From Seiridium cupressi (Eukaryota; Ascomycota; Sordariomycetes; Amphisphaeriales; Sporocadaceae): DNA of 64,000 bases. Position numbers and translations under genes: made by a program. Location of the stretch: positions 248,001 to 312,000 of the forward strand of contig JARVKI010000024.1 in assembly GCA_036674765.1 (NCBI GenBank). The letters run 5' to 3'. Shown here in pieces: positions 44,526 through 56,114 of this stretch; the first letter of the stretch is position 1, and each line of letters starts with the position of its first letter. The notes beneath the pieces were generated by a model. That model was not told the origin of the DNA. It saw only the letters and a program-made list of their open reading frames with translations, and made no database searches.

Positions 44526-45665
44526 ATGCAGTTAATATTCCTTAGCTGGTGTTTTATTGTGGCTGCCACTGAGACGGTCGCCTATCAATTTCCCAACTTG
44601 ACTGGCCCTTTGCCAGTGGGCACAACTGCTCTAGAGGTCGTCGATTACTCGCGTACCGATCCACTTGCTCCTAGTCCGCGGCCTCGAACCCTCATGATCT
44701 CCTTGTTCTATCCGACTACCAGAACTGCAAGCACATCAGGCAAATACACTACTACGCCAGACTTCCCTCCTGCAACAGCTGCATTTGTCGATCAGTACAT
44801 CAAGGTTCCCGAGGGCACCACGGTGTCAATTTTTACTCAGTCATATCTGAACGCGCCCCTGGCAAGTTCCAACTTCCCCGTCCTGCTCTTCGGTCATGGA
44901 TTCGGTGGCTCGCGACTTGGCTACACTGCGCAGTTGGAGGATCTCGCAAGTCATGGGTGGATCGTCATTGCTGTCGACCACACCTATGATGCTCTGGTGG
45001 TCGAGTTCCCGGACGGAACTCTAGTCCAGGCACTGTCCGAGGACCCTGGCAATTTCCCTGGTGGCCTAGCGCGTCTCACCGAGATCCGGGCGGAAGACCT
45101 TCAATCCGTGGTGAGCGCCCTCAAGAACGCGACCGTCCTCGAGCAGATCCCCGCATTGAAGACGTGCAATGCCACGGCGCGCCTCCATCTTGATCATGTT
45201 GGCGCCTTTGGGCACTCTCTCGGAGGCGCCACAGCTGCGCAGGCGATGCTCGACTCGGATACTTTTACGTGCGGCGCAAACTTTGACGGAAGCCTGTGGG
45301 GAAAGGCCACGAACACCTCCCTCGATAAACCATTCCTGCAGGTAAGTGCAGCCGCACACAATCAGACGAACGACGCCAGCTGGGCCGAGTTCTGGGCGCA
45401 GCTCAAGGGATTCCGTCGCGAGATCGCGGTGAGCGGCACGGTCCACTATTCCTTCAGCGATATCCCTCTCATTCGAGACATTCTGGGCGACGTATTTCCC
45501 GCCAATCAAAGCAGTTTTTATGGGAATCTCACCGGACAATGGCTCATTGGAATTGAGACGGCGACCATGGATGCATTCTTTGGCTATTGCTTCAAAGGTC
45601 GGCCAAGCAGCGATCTAGATAATCTGGTCGGTCCCGCTTATCCAGAGCTCTTCTTCGATCCATGA
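44526..45665 (+). CDS. Secreted PAF-acetylhydrolase-like alpha/beta hydrolase
   Basis: An intronless 379-residue protein. ATG 44526 is chosen because the residues following it form a signal peptide (M-Q-L-I-F-L-S-W-C-F-I-V-A-A-T); upstream codons rely on a GTG. The oxyanion region is F-G-H-G-F-G-G-S-R (about 122-130), and the nucleophile elbow is G229-H-S231-L-G-G. A later G-T-V-H-Y-S-F-S-D holds the catalytic His region. Five or more N-x-S/T sites fit passage through the secretory pathway. The fold and motif spacing match fungal PAF-acetylhydrolase/chlorophyllase-like hydrolases, which cleave short acyl esters. The exact substrate is unknown. It opens a run of hydrolase and transporter genes. 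Confidence 0.8.
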   Translation: MQLIFLSWCFIVAATETVAYQFPNLTGPLPVGTTALEVVDYSRTDPLAPSPRPRTLMISLFYPTTRTASTSGKYTTTPDFPPATAAFVDQYIKVPEGTTVSIFTQSYLNAPLASSNFPVLLFGHGFGGSRLGYTAQLEDLASHGWIVIAVDHTYDALVVEFPDGTLVQALSEDPGNFPGGLARLTEIRAEDLQSVVSALKNATVLEQIPALKTCNATARLHLDHVGAFGHSLGGATAAQAMLDSDTFTCGANFDGSLWGKATNTSLDKPFLQVSAAAHNQTNDASWAEFWAQLKGFRREIAVSGTVHYSFSDIPLIRDILGDVFPANQSSFYGNLTGQWLIGIETATMDAFFGYCFKGRPSSDLDNLVGPAYPELFFDP

Positions 45666-46295
45666 TCGGCGGGGAGCCCGCGGACCAAAGCCTTTACTTG
45701 AGCCGTACGTTGTTCAAGCAAGACCAGCATGGCTATTGTTGCCAAGCTGAGGCCGGAGAGCACTGTATTACCACATATACTGAGTTGAGAGATATTATAG
45801 AGATACTCCTTGGACAGTGATTCAAATTGTGGATGCCTACGTCATCTTTCCATGTAGTCTATGCGCGACAAAAGCATAGATAGGTATTCCAATTGCGACC
45901 CCAACTTCACATACCAGTATGCCCCGCATTGTTAGCTACTGCCTGGCGTTCGGCAGATCACAACAGTGGGTCACTATCTTTTCTGCTACATCTTTAATCT
46001 CCCCTGGAACGTTGATAGATAGGGCAATGATGCCATCGTTCATATCTTCGTATTTGTAAAGATCTCCCGGACCATCCGAACCGTCACACCATCGTAGCTT
46101 TTCATCTGCGCGGGGTTGTTGCTCGATGGAGGGGTTCCTGTCATATCGGAACTTTTTGGATAAGTACGGTCCTATATCACCTCCCGGCCGTTGCCCAATG
46201 ATCCTTTTTATTTATTTATTTACTGTATCTGAATCGAAGCATAGTTTCTCTAGCAGATCACAGAGTTCGCTGAAGCCTGCCCGGGAGATAGAAAT
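45666..46295. other. Promoter region of the Dal5-like permease
   Basis: No gene is supported. It carries an overlapping pair of GATA-factor sites and a TTTATTTATTTATTTA microsatellite near 46205. Confidence 0.5.
46013..46022 (+). promoter_or_regulatory. Doublet HGATAR sites (AreA/NIT2-type)
   Basis: TGATAG and AGATAG overlap here, about 275 bp upstream of the permease ATG. Paired HGATAR sites are the classical binding arrangement for the fungal nitrogen regulator AreA/NIT2. A further AGATAG is at 46286-46291. Short motifs occur by chance, so this is suggestive only. Confidence 0.35.
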
Positions 46296-47957
46296 ATGAC
46301 AGACGCCAAATCTAGCGAGGCTCACCTCGAAGATGCGGAAAGCCAGGACGTTGAGCGTACTCAGCAAGTGGGAGAGACCCACCGCACCAGGTTGACCGAG
46401 GAAGATGTAAGTTGCAGCAACCAGCAAACACCATTGTCTCGATTTTCATGCCACAAAGGACAAGCGGATCCGTCGCAAGACCGATAGAGTAATACTGGCC
46501 ATACTAGTCTGGGTCTATTTCCTCCAGATCCTCGACAAGTCGGTCCTCGGGTACGGTGCGCTGTTTGGTTTGCAGCAGGACACAGGCCTTACGGGGAATC
46601 AGTACTCCTTCCTTGGTTCGATAGCTCCGATAGCCCAGCTTGCATGTCAGCCATTCTCAGCATGGCTCATTGTCAAGGTCCCCCACAGAATCCTCATGCC
46701 AGCTCTTGTTCTAGGCTGGGGCATTGCACAGGCCTCTATGGCAGCTTGTCACAATTACTCGGGCTTGTTGGCGACTCGTTTTTTCCTTGGACTCTTTGAG
46801 GGCGGATGCTTGCCCCTCTTCTCCGTCATTACCAGCCAGTGGTACCGTCGTGCTGAACAGCCTCTTCGCGTCGCCGCTTGGTATGGCACGAACGGAGCTG
46901 CTACAATAGCAGCTTCGGCCCTGTCTTACGGCTTAGGCCATATCCCTTCCGAAACACTGAAGTCCTGGCAAATGCAGGTGCCGTGAGAGCGCCCCCTTTC
47001 TGACACGACAGCTGACTCTGCCGTAGCATTTTTCTTTTCGTTGGGCTCGTCACCATTATCACGGCCCCGTTCGTCTACTGGAAACTCGACAACGACGTTC
47101 AGTCGGCCAGGTTCTTGACCGATCATGAAAAAGAGCAAGCTATTGAGCGTCTGAGGGCAAATCAGACCGGCATTGGGTCCCGAGATTTCAAATGGTCCCA
47201 TGTCGCCGAACTCTTTCTCGAACCGAAGAGCTATCTCTGGATTGGGATGAGTTTGCTCCTCAACGTCGGCGCAGCTGTGCAGAACACATTCGGTCCATTA
47301 ATCCTTCAAGGCCTGGGGTTCGACAAATATCTGACATCACTGCTAAATATGCCTTTCGGCGCTGTGCAGATCATAGTCATTCTGTTTGCTTCGTGGGCTG
47401 CACAGAGGGCCAAAGTCAAATCCGCTATATTGGACGCCATTTTGATCCCAGTGGTGGTTGGTCTCGCCATGCTTTACGTTCTTACCCGAGATAAGTCACA
47501 ACAAGGCCCTTTATTGTCGGCATACTATTTCCTCGCCTTTCTCTTCGGTGCCATCCCCTTGATTGTTTCGTGGATCGTCGCCAACACTGGAGGCACCACG
47601 AAGAAATCCGTGGTCATGTCGCTATACAATGCAGCCTCCTCCGCCGGCAATATCATCGGGCCCTTGCTGTTCTCCGCGGATGACGCACCTGCCTACAAAA
47701 AAGGCTTGCGAAGTGTGTTGGCAATCTTTGTAACGCTGATCGTAGTGGTTCTCATCCAGGCTGCGAACTTGTTTGTCCTAAACAAGCTCAATAGAAGGCA
47801 TCGGATCAGGAACGGTAAGGTTGCCGACATACGCGACCGTTCCATGAACCACCGATTCATGACTGCCGATGTCGAAGATGGAGATGGACAGATTCTTAGC
47901 GAGCAGGATCCGGATCTCACCGACGGCAAAAACGATGAATTCATCTATGTCTACTAA
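46296..47957 (+). CDS. MFS anion:cation symporter (Dal5/allantoate permease-like)
   Basis: Exons 46296-46406, 46459-46982, 47027-47957, giving 521 residues with 52- and 44-nt introns. The second donor is GTGAGA within CC/GTGAGAG, and both phases close. A hydrophilic acidic N-terminus precedes the first helix (D-R-V-I-L-A-I-L-V-W-V-Y-F-L-Q-I-L-D-K-S), whose D-K motif is typical of the allantoate permease subfamily. L-F-E-G-G-C-L-P and M-S-L-Y-N-A-A-S-S-A-G-N-I-I-G-P are also subfamily marks. About 12 membrane segments are expected. Known members import allantoate, ureidosuccinate, nicotinate, pantothenate or dipeptides with protons at the plasma membrane. It is tail-to-tail with the amidase, 94 bp between stop codons. 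Confidence 0.88.
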
Positions 47958-48051
47958 AGCTGAGTGGATTGTTACCATGCCTCAACAAATTGTGGAATGG
48001 CACGTTCGTCTTATGAGTGGGATAAAATAGTTGATGATCGACCGTAGCCGT

Positions 48052-49872
48052 CTAATAATCTATTCCAACGACGCTTTTCATCACTTTCAATAAGCTTGTG
48101 ATCTTTTCCTCTTCAAGACGCCGCCCGATCAACGCAAGGCCGATCAGAGCATTCTCATGATTCTCGGGCTTCTCGTCTATCGTTGCTGTCAGTAAATGTG
48201 TCTCTGCTCTATCAGCTCAACTTACAGAAATCCATCACTTCCTTGTCTTTCTCTGATATTGGCTGCCAATCTGGGGGAATGCGATCCTTTTCCAGGTCTA
48301 CCTTTGTCACTGGAAATATTCCGGTTGTAAGGTCGAGCAAGGGTGATAGCACACCGTAGTTCCACTTATAAGGTGTATCGTGCCGAATTGCAGGAAAGGG
48401 AGTACTGGGCGTGATCAGTGCATCAATTGGTCGACCCGTTCCCGTCGACTTTGCTGTCTCCTGCCATCTCTCGAGAAACCTTTGGGCCAGGATGGACTTT
48501 CTGTACTGGTTCTGCCATGTCTCAAACACCGTCGCGGGCTTGAGCGACGTGTTGCTCGGCCCATAGAACTTTTCCACATTGAGAGGCAAGGGTTCGCCAG
48601 TGGCGTCGGCGTCTCGCCGAATTTCTTCGCCGCCATCTGCTGTCCACATCTGGCCTATGATGTCGTATGCGTCTTTGGTTTCATGCGGAATAAAATCAAT
48701 CACCTCATGGCCTGCAGCGATGAGTTTCGCCTTGGTGATCTCCATGGCTCTCCGTAATGGTGGTCTATTTCGGATTAGCCCACGACTTAGGTCATATATG
48801 ATGGGTGTTGAGTTTTACGAAGGAGTCACATATCCGTCGCCCATCCCGAACCCAAAGCACAACTTTTCTGGAAGGATTTCGTCTTCAGCCCTCCAAGGAA
48901 GTGGGACAACTTGCGGATCGTGGAGCCAGGGCTTCTGAGAAATGAGGCTTGACATAAAGAGGCGAATGTCATCTGGGGAGCGGCACAGCGGGCCAGCACA
49001 TGACCTTACCGCTTCTTGGCCGAGGAAGGTGTTCGCGACCTGTTGATAAGACACTCTTCCATGCGCGGGACGGAGTCCATAGAGCCCTGTATATGATGCG
49101 GGATGTCTGATACTTCCACCAATGTCGGTGCCAACGCCGATGAAGCTACCCCTGAAGGTCACCAAGGCAGATTCACCACCAGAGGACCCGCCGGTGGTTA
49201 GTTCTCTATTCCGTGGGTTCAGTGTTCGCCCAAAGAGGTTATTGACACTTTCACCCATCATCAATGTGGTGGGGACATTCGTTTTAACGTAGAAGATCGC
49301 TCCTGCATCGCGAAGCAGCTTGACCAGGGTGGACTCCTCGGGGATTGGCCTGCCGACCCACGAGGCATAGCCAATAGTTGAGTCAACACCCTTCAGGTTG
49401 AACTGATCCTTCAAGCTGTGTAGAGAACTTTAACAACCGAATTCGATGTCCCGAATGCGATGGCTTACCTAATGGGTAAGCCATGAAGGGGACCAACAGT
49501 CTTGCCTTCCTTCTTGAAGTACTCGTCAAGCTCAATGGCTCTTGCATACGCCTGCTCGAAGTATATCTCCGTTACACAGTTGATGAGCTGTTGTGCAATG
49601 GTTGCCCGCTTGCATACCGCTTTTGTTACCTCGAGCGCCTTCCACTCTCCGGCAGCGATCTTTTCAACCACGTCGGAAGCGGTAGACTCTGTGATCAACA
49701 ACTCCTTTTCTGTGAACAAGCCAGACTTTGACGGGAAATCTTGTACAAAGTTCTCGCTTGTCGCTGGAAGTAGCGACTCTGGAATAATCCATTCTGGCGG
49801 CAATTTGGAAGCTCGCTCCTCCTTCTTCCGGGCAGCAATACTCTGCCATGTCTCTTGCACCGCTTCTCCCAT
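48052..49872 (-). CDS. Amidase-signature hydrolase (FAAH/acetamidase-like)
   Basis: Four exons (minus): 49872-49469, 49415-48819, 48764-48226, 48185-48052, giving 557 residues; introns are 53, 54 and 40 nt. ATG 49872 is used since the 5' extension depends on TTG. The Lys-Ser-Ser triad is complete: K137 (S-L-K-D-Q), S212 in G-G-S-S-G-G-E, and S236 in G-T-D-I-G-G-S-I-R. Spacings of 75 and 24 residues are identical to those of mammalian FAAH (K142/S217/S241). The splice at intron 1 creates the S-L-K-D codons, so splicing is needed for activity. No signal peptide is present, so it is cytosolic or peripheral. It hydrolyses amides to acid plus ammonia or amine. It shares a promoter with DUR3 and a terminator region with the permease. 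Confidence 0.9.
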
Positions 49873-50543
49873 GATGCTATGTTGAATATAGCCCTCTAGA
49901 TGATACCTGCTTCTCCTCAATTTCTGTGGTACGTTGAGTTGGTTCGTAGAATTAGCATGTTCTATACCCCAATATTCGCATAGCAGTCGTAGCTGGGCCG
50001 CAATGCCGGCAGCCCCTCAACCGAGCTCCGTCGGAAGAAGGATCTTGGCAAATCAATGGGCTTCCTGTTATCTTCGGCAGTCCCAAGGATGACATCCGAA
50101 ATGCGCGCCTCAAGCCGGTGGGGAACCCCAGCCAAGTCTGGTAAGGACTTGTTCGTTACTGATTTAATTGGCCGGCAATGTCTGGACTTCGACGAAAAGG
50201 GTAATCAATGCTTGATCGCGATAAGGTGAAGCTATACCCCTGCAACCATTGTCAAGCCTGGACTTTGGAGTTTTTGAGCGTGTTCAAGTCCACAATCTCG
50301 GGAGCCTCTGATGAAGCCGCCCCACTCGACATACCCATGAGAGTGCAGATATGCAGCGACTTACCGATGCCTTGGGCCAGCATGAAACGGCAAGCATTGG
50401 TGATCGTAGGCATCAAAAGCACCCCCATCCCCACCCTATTCTGCGTAATCAAAGATTCTTCCGACTGGTTTCGCCTTCAACCCGACTTTTGTGTCAAACG
50501 CTTTGACTAGATACGAAATTTGGTAGAGGATTGAAAATCCAGG
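49873..50543. promoter_or_regulatory. Bidirectional promoter amidase/DUR3 with GATA sites
   Basis: A 671 bp region between divergently transcribed amidase and urea-transporter genes. HGATAR matches: CGATAA at 50219-50224 (+) and AGATAA on the minus strand at 50068-50073. The head-to-head arrangement of two nitrogen-acquisition genes with sites on both strands suggests joint control by the nitrogen GATA factor; that is inference. Confidence 0.4.
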
Positions 50544-53093
50544 ATGGCTGATTCGGGGACGCCCCCTCTCCCTCAGGGACTTGCCTACGGTCTAGTCTGT
50601 GGTAAGTGGTATCAGATAATCGTACTGGAAATCGTTAGCTTACTGAAACAACCCATAGGCTTTGGTATTGTTTTTGCTCTGACAGTATGCCTCGTGTGTT
50701 GAGGTCAATCAGATGTTAAAGCCGACTAACATTCCACCTAGATGAACTTGATCACATGGGTATCGCGTAGACTTTTGCACGAATCGACTGTAAGTCATCC
50801 AAATCGTGTAGATATGATTTTCCTCGGAGGGAACGTCTCGCTAACACCACTGGGTAGGACACCAATATGCTCATGACTGCCAAGAAGAGTGTAAAGAGCG
50901 GGCTCGTAGCTGCAGCTGTCGTGAGTTCATGGTGCTACGCCGCGACACTCCTGTAGGCTATTATTATACAATTCCATCCAAAGGACTCAATTAACGAAGT
51001 ATCAAGCAATTCGGTCCGTTTGACGTATCTTTTCGGTTTCGCTGGCCTCTGGTGGTTCGTCGCTGGCGCAACGGTCCAGATCCTTCTATATGCAATCATG
51101 GCAATCGAGCTCAAGCGCCGCGCTCCGCGTGCCAACACCATTCTGGAGGCCCTAAGAATCCGATTTGGCACTAGAACGCATATTGTCTACTTTTGTTACG
51201 GCGTTTCGGTCCAGATCTTGATCACAGCTGCCCTTCTGCTTGGCGGTTCGGCCGCATTCAGTGTCACGACGGGTGCAAACATTGTAAGAGGACATAATTT
51301 CGTAATTATGGCATTCACTGATAACATGGTAGATTGCGATGAACTATCTAATTCCTTTTGGTGTGATTGTGTATACGTACCTCGGTGGTCTGAAGTCTAC
51401 AATTCTGTCAGATTACCTGCAGTAAGGAGTTCCATTAACGACCTTCAACGGTATTGGTACTGAAAGCTTTTGTTATAGCACCATCATCATCTATGTGATT
51501 CTATTTGTATTCATGTTCAAAGTCATGGCGGTCGAATCACTCCCTGTTCTCGGATCCCCGGGTGCTCTCTGGGATCTCCTTCAAGATCCTGCGCTCATGG
51601 CAACGGGCGGTGCAGTTGGGGCCAAGGACGGTTCCTACCTGACTATGCAGTCTAGCCAGGCTCTCCTTCTTGCCGGTGTCATTCTCGTCTCCGGCTTTGG
51701 CTCTGTCTTTGTTGATCCATCTGTGAGTCGAAAACTCTAGTGATTGGGCGGTTCCCATGTATCTAACGCCGCAAAAGTACGGACAAAAGGCTATTGCTGG
51801 TGAGCCCGGTGCTGTGGTCATGGGATATTTCTACGGCGCATTCGCATGGTTCAGCATCCCTCTGGGGCTTTGCGCCACAATGAGCTATGTAGCGATCGCA
51901 TTGGGAAACACCGAATACTGGCCGCTCGAGGGCGGAATCACTGCCTATCAAATCAACAACGCTATGATCCTGCCTTTGGCCGCTGAAGCAGTAATGGGCA
52001 AGGGAGGCGCTGTCGCTGTCGTATTAATGGTCTTCATGGCGGTGACATCGAGTTTCAGTGCTGAGATCATAGCCCATGCTTCCATTGTCACATTCGATAT
52101 CTACCATCCATGTGAGTTTCTATCATTGGCACGCTTGACCACACAAACTAACTTTTAGAAGACGTCAACCCCATCGCCAGCGACCAGCGACTGAAGATGG
52201 TGTCCCATATCTCTCTTACGGCATTTGCCTTGTTCTCTAGTACATTCGCGACGGGCCTCAACTATTCTGGCGTGTCGATGGGCTGGATTCTCGAATTCCT
52301 AGGCGTCATCCTGGGATCTGCCGTTGTACCCATCATCCTTGCCGTCAACTCAGCCCATGTCAGCTCGACCTACATGACCTACTCTGCACCTTTTGGATCA
52401 GCCTGCGCTCTGGTGTCTTGGATCGCGAGCGCAAAAGGGATGTTTGGTGAAGTCAGTGTAACAACACTTTATGAGAACTGGCCCATGTTCATTGGCTGCA
52501 CAGTCGGTAAGTACACTCTGAGGGTTCACGACCCTCCTCGTCGCTTGCTTTCCCAACCTTTGACATCAATAGGACTATTCGTGCCGCTCATCGTCTACTT
52601 CGCCATGTGGCCTTTACACCATACGCCCTACGATTGGGAAAAACTCTTTCTGATGCAATCTCTCGAGCCTCGTCCCGGCGACAAGGTCTACATCCACGAC
52701 GACAATACCGATATCGGTGACGACTGGGATCCATCGGCTCTTGCACGCGCCTCCAGAAATGCTAAGATTGTCTCTCTAGTCATGGTTCTGATCTTCTTAA
52801 TCATAATTCCTTTCTCACTCTACGGCACCGGCTACATCTTCAGCCGGAACTTTTTCACCGGATGGACGGTCGTGGTATTTATCTGGTCATTCGTCGCCGC
52901 AGGTCTTATTTGGTTCTTGCCTCTGTGGCAGGCGAGAGAGACTTGGATCGGGGTCTTCCGGAGTATTATAGGTAAGGGGAAGCCCGTGACGAAGCTGGAG
53001 GGGCAAGAATGCTCTGACATAGATCGGGAAAACGTGATGGTTTCGGACAAGGGGGAGAACACCGGTGATGAGGAGAAGGCAGTCAAGTTGTAA
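50544..53093 (+). CDS. DUR3: DUR3-type urea/polyamine active transporter
   Basis: Ten exons: 50544-50601, 50659-50684, 50742-50789, 50858-50952, 51007-51283, 51333-51421, 51479-51722, 51778-52111, 52162-52506, 52573-53093, giving 678 residues, all phases closing. The N-terminus L-P-Q-G-L-A-Y-G, the block M-x-T-A-K-K-S-V-K-S-G-L-V-A-A-A-V-V-S-S-W and the downstream G-A-T-V-Q-I-L-L match the solute:sodium symporter family DUR3 branch. Other marks are L-G-G-L-K-S-T-I-L-S-D-Y and A-H-A-S-I-V-T-F-D-I-Y. About 14-15 membrane helices are expected. It imports urea (and in yeast polyamines) by proton symport at the plasma membrane under nitrogen limitation. Intron 8 ends TTTTAGAAG: use of the first AG would give an immediate TAA, the second keeps the frame. 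Its 3' end faces the lipase gene, 162 bp apart. Confidence 0.9.
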
Positions 53094-53255
53094 TACAGAT
53101 GGTCAAAGCCAATTTGAGAATCCTTGGATTCTAATGATGTTGAGTATACATTAAACATTTAATACCACATACTATTGTATAACAGGTATACCCGATACTT
53201 AGTCCACAGGCCTTACGTTCCCACACAATTAATGGGGGCTCAAGGCAATATGCCT

Positions 53256-54691
53256 CTATGATGCGTAACCCATCAAAGCGGGCTCCGTCAACAGCTTCTC
53301 CGGATACGCAAGCAGCAAGAGCGCGGCAATAGGGATCAAACCCGCCGTCTCAAGAACATCCACCAGATCCAGTCCAGGTGCAACATACGGCGCACAGACT
53401 TCAGCGAGGCTTTCCAGCCTGTTGACATCGCCCGGGCCATCATGGGTCAAAGCATCTACAACTAGAGCATAAGTGAGAGGGTTATACAATACTCCGGCGT
53501 GTCCGTAGAACGAGCCGCCGAGGTATCCCGCGCAAACAACCTGCACCTCGTTGTTGGATACGCCGACGCCGCGCTCGTCCAAGAGGTAAGCGGAGGCGCC
53601 TGTGCCAGCTTGCGGCTCTACGACCTCGTCGAAGAAGGACGAGTAGAAGGTCGTGGTTGGTACGTAGGCGCTGGCACCACCATTTGCGCGAAGTGTGGAC
53701 ACGTAATCCGAGGTGTATTCCTGTTGGATCACAGACGGGTCGCAAATGAGAAGTGCCGAGTCACTGTCTGCGGAGATGCAGAGGAGGTTTGCGAGGACAG
53801 TGCCTTAAAGAAGGTCAATATTCTATCCACAAAAGAACATGAGGTGGAGTTCTACTTACCATGAAAGTCAGGCGACACCGGAAGGAAATCCGAGACGACA
53901 GAGCGCGTAGATGGCCAGAAAGTAAAGGCCCACTGCGTATCAAGGCCACCCTGCGACCATGAGATGACACTAACGTTGCAATTTTGACTGATGCCGGAGA
54001 TGTAATTGATAGCGTAAGCGACATACTCTGAATTCACCTGTGCATCTCCCAATAGGGCACCAGGGATGTTCAGCCACACTGGATCGGCATAATCAACACC
54101 GGTGAGGAGTTTGCGAAGGTTTGAGGCGAAGTTGATGCCGCCGTAAGAACCGGTGCCTGGAACAAAGATGGTCGGCGGTTTGGATCCATATGTGAAGCCG
54201 CTGGGGATATATATAGCTGCGCGGAGCTCTTCTTCGCTGACGGAATAGGGTGCATCGTTGGAAACCTTGGACGGATACACAGGCGTGTCTGGCTCCCGCG
54301 AATTGACGTTGTTCTGCGAGTTTTCGCCCGACGTCAGGCCACCGACAATTCCCACAATGTCGTTCGGTATCACACCCGCTTCGATCTGTACACCAACGTT
54401 TACCCAGAAACTTGTCGGAGTTGTGCTGTAGATGGCCTCAAGCGTGCTCGATGCTTGGGCTAGATCTGTGGGGGTTCCTGTTGGCACGATCCCTTCCAAG
54501 ATATTGAGAATAGAGGTTGGATCCGTCACCCCATCTAGGAGGCTGTTGACATCGTCGAATAGACCTCCTACTAGCCCCGACAGAAGTTGTCTCTCTTCGA
54601 TTATGGTGACGTCGACCTCGGCAGTTGGCGCCGCTAAGGCTCCACTTAGCAAGAGGCCTGTAATAGTGGTTGCGATGGTCTTGAAAGACAT
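53256..54691 (-). CDS. Secreted CalB-type lipase
   Basis: Exons (minus) 54691-53860 and 53803-53256 across a 56-nt intron (GTAAGT ... TTTAAG), giving 459 residues. The signal peptide ends A-L-A-A (residue 21). The oxyanion region is V-P-G-T-G-S-Y-G-G (178-185), and the nucleophile is S246 in I-S-W-S-Q-G-G-L, as in Candida antarctica lipase B (T-W-S-Q-G). The late F-F-D-E-V-V-E-P supplies the Asp, and G-H-A-G-V-L-Y-N-P-L-T-Y the His, both in exon 2. A 130-residue N-terminal extension precedes the catalytic fold, longer than in CalB itself. It is expected to cleave triglycerides or other esters outside the cell. The hydrophobic C-terminus is short and not a clear anchor. Confidence 0.88.
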
Positions 54692-55578
54692 GACTGCGAG
54701 TTCTCAAACCACAATTTGTTTCTATTTTTATTTTTTTGAAGTAACACCCAGATCGCAGGTCTACCAACCAGAAAAGATGCAAATCAGCGGGCCACCGGCG
54801 ACATTATACTGCTTGACCCCTTGCATCTCGTATACGGATTCCCGGAAGCCCACTATGGACATTCTCATGACATCAAGTTGGCATCTACTTGGGCCTCAAA
54901 GGTCCGGATCGCCCGCGGTATAATTTCAGCTACTATCTCGATTCTGTGGAATCTGATGTAGATCATGCCCGGACCGCTGATCAACCGTACAACCGGGTGC
55001 CGAGCTAGGTGCTAGACTACCAGCTACCTGGTAGGCCCCCGAGGCGAGATCGCTAGACGCGTTATGGCGCCCACCGGTCTTTTTGAGCCTGAAGATCTAT
55101 ATAGAAGCCCCATCAGATGATATTGACATGGTCGTGTTGAGCAGGGCCACGCGCAAGCTTTAGGGTACAGCCAGAGAAACTATATGTACTTTAGAGTATT
55201 TGACTCTCAATAAGGTCCAATTGACTTGTCACACAGGCAACACAAGTGCCGATGATTTGGCCCCAGTTAACTAGTGCTAGTGTCCAGTAATTGTAGCGCA
55301 TTACAGCCTCCAGCCTCTTTCCCCTTGCAGACCTTCGTGTCAACGCCGCCGGCGAATACGGAAACCCCACACGCTAACAAAAAGCCGCGGCTCACGGACG
55401 TGACGCTACGAGTGCAAGTCTGCGAACAGCCCTCCATGACGCACGTTGATATTCCGGATCATCTTCTCCGCCTGGCCCATTGAAGAGCCAGTGATAGCTG
55501 ATACACGCGATGGCGCTCCGGGGGGGCTATACGAAGCATCCCTTTCTTGACTCCAGTATACTGTAAGTGAAGCACTTA
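54692..55578. other. Intergenic, lipase promoter side
   Basis: No gene is supported. Ends in the TTA target site (55576-55578) of the MITE. Confidence 0.5.
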
Positions 55579-56027
55579 GGGCCTGTTCGCAAAATTCCTG
55601 CGCTATTGACCACGGGACTAAAAATACCTGCTAAGCCACTATATCTACGCTATATTAGCGAAGTATCTTTTGTCTTTCGCAAGGCTGGCGGGCAAGGCTG
55701 AAAATTTTGAGTCGCGAAAAATTCGTTTTCGAAAGAGAAATCACTAACGATGGGGGGGTCCCGATGGATTTACTTCGTTGCGGAAGGGTATTTTACAGAT
55801 CTTTACCGTTTTTATTTTGGTTGCCAAGCAATTTGCCAAAAAAACGCAAGAGACACGAAGGGAACTTTGCCATAGCACGCTAGACAGATGTATATACAGT
55901 AACGCAGCAGAAAGTGTCGAAACTAACATCAAAAACGGGGAAAGCGTACGGCGCCGGTTCAAAAAGATACGTTGCACCTTAGTGTACTAAACTTAAGGAG
56001 GTCGCAAGGACACTTGCGAACAGGCCC
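55579..56027. mobile_element. 449-bp MITE, PIF/Harbinger-like
   Basis: Perfect 14-bp terminal inverted repeats, GGGCCTGTTCGCAA at 55579-55592 and its reverse complement at 56014-56027, are flanked on both sides by TTA (55576-55578 and 56028-56030), a 3-bp target duplication. The size, TIR beginning GGGCC and TTA/TWA target are those of PIF/Harbinger-type non-autonomous elements. Inside there is a small hairpin (CGCTA-TAT-TAGCG, 55648-55660), and no frame resembles a transposase. Intact ends and duplication suggest a fairly young insertion. It sits next to the gene relic at 56115-57397. Confidence 0.85.
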
Positions 56028-56114
56028 TTAGTATGGAGTTAGATTATTATGTTGAGAAAGGGATGAATGACACATGTCCCACTAATGATGTATTTCCTCT
56101 AAGCCTCGAAGTGC

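Noticed and set aside
45066..45539. 157-codon minus-strand frame opposite the secreted hydrolase
   Set aside because: Antisense shadow; the plus strand carries signal peptide and G-H-S-L-G-G.
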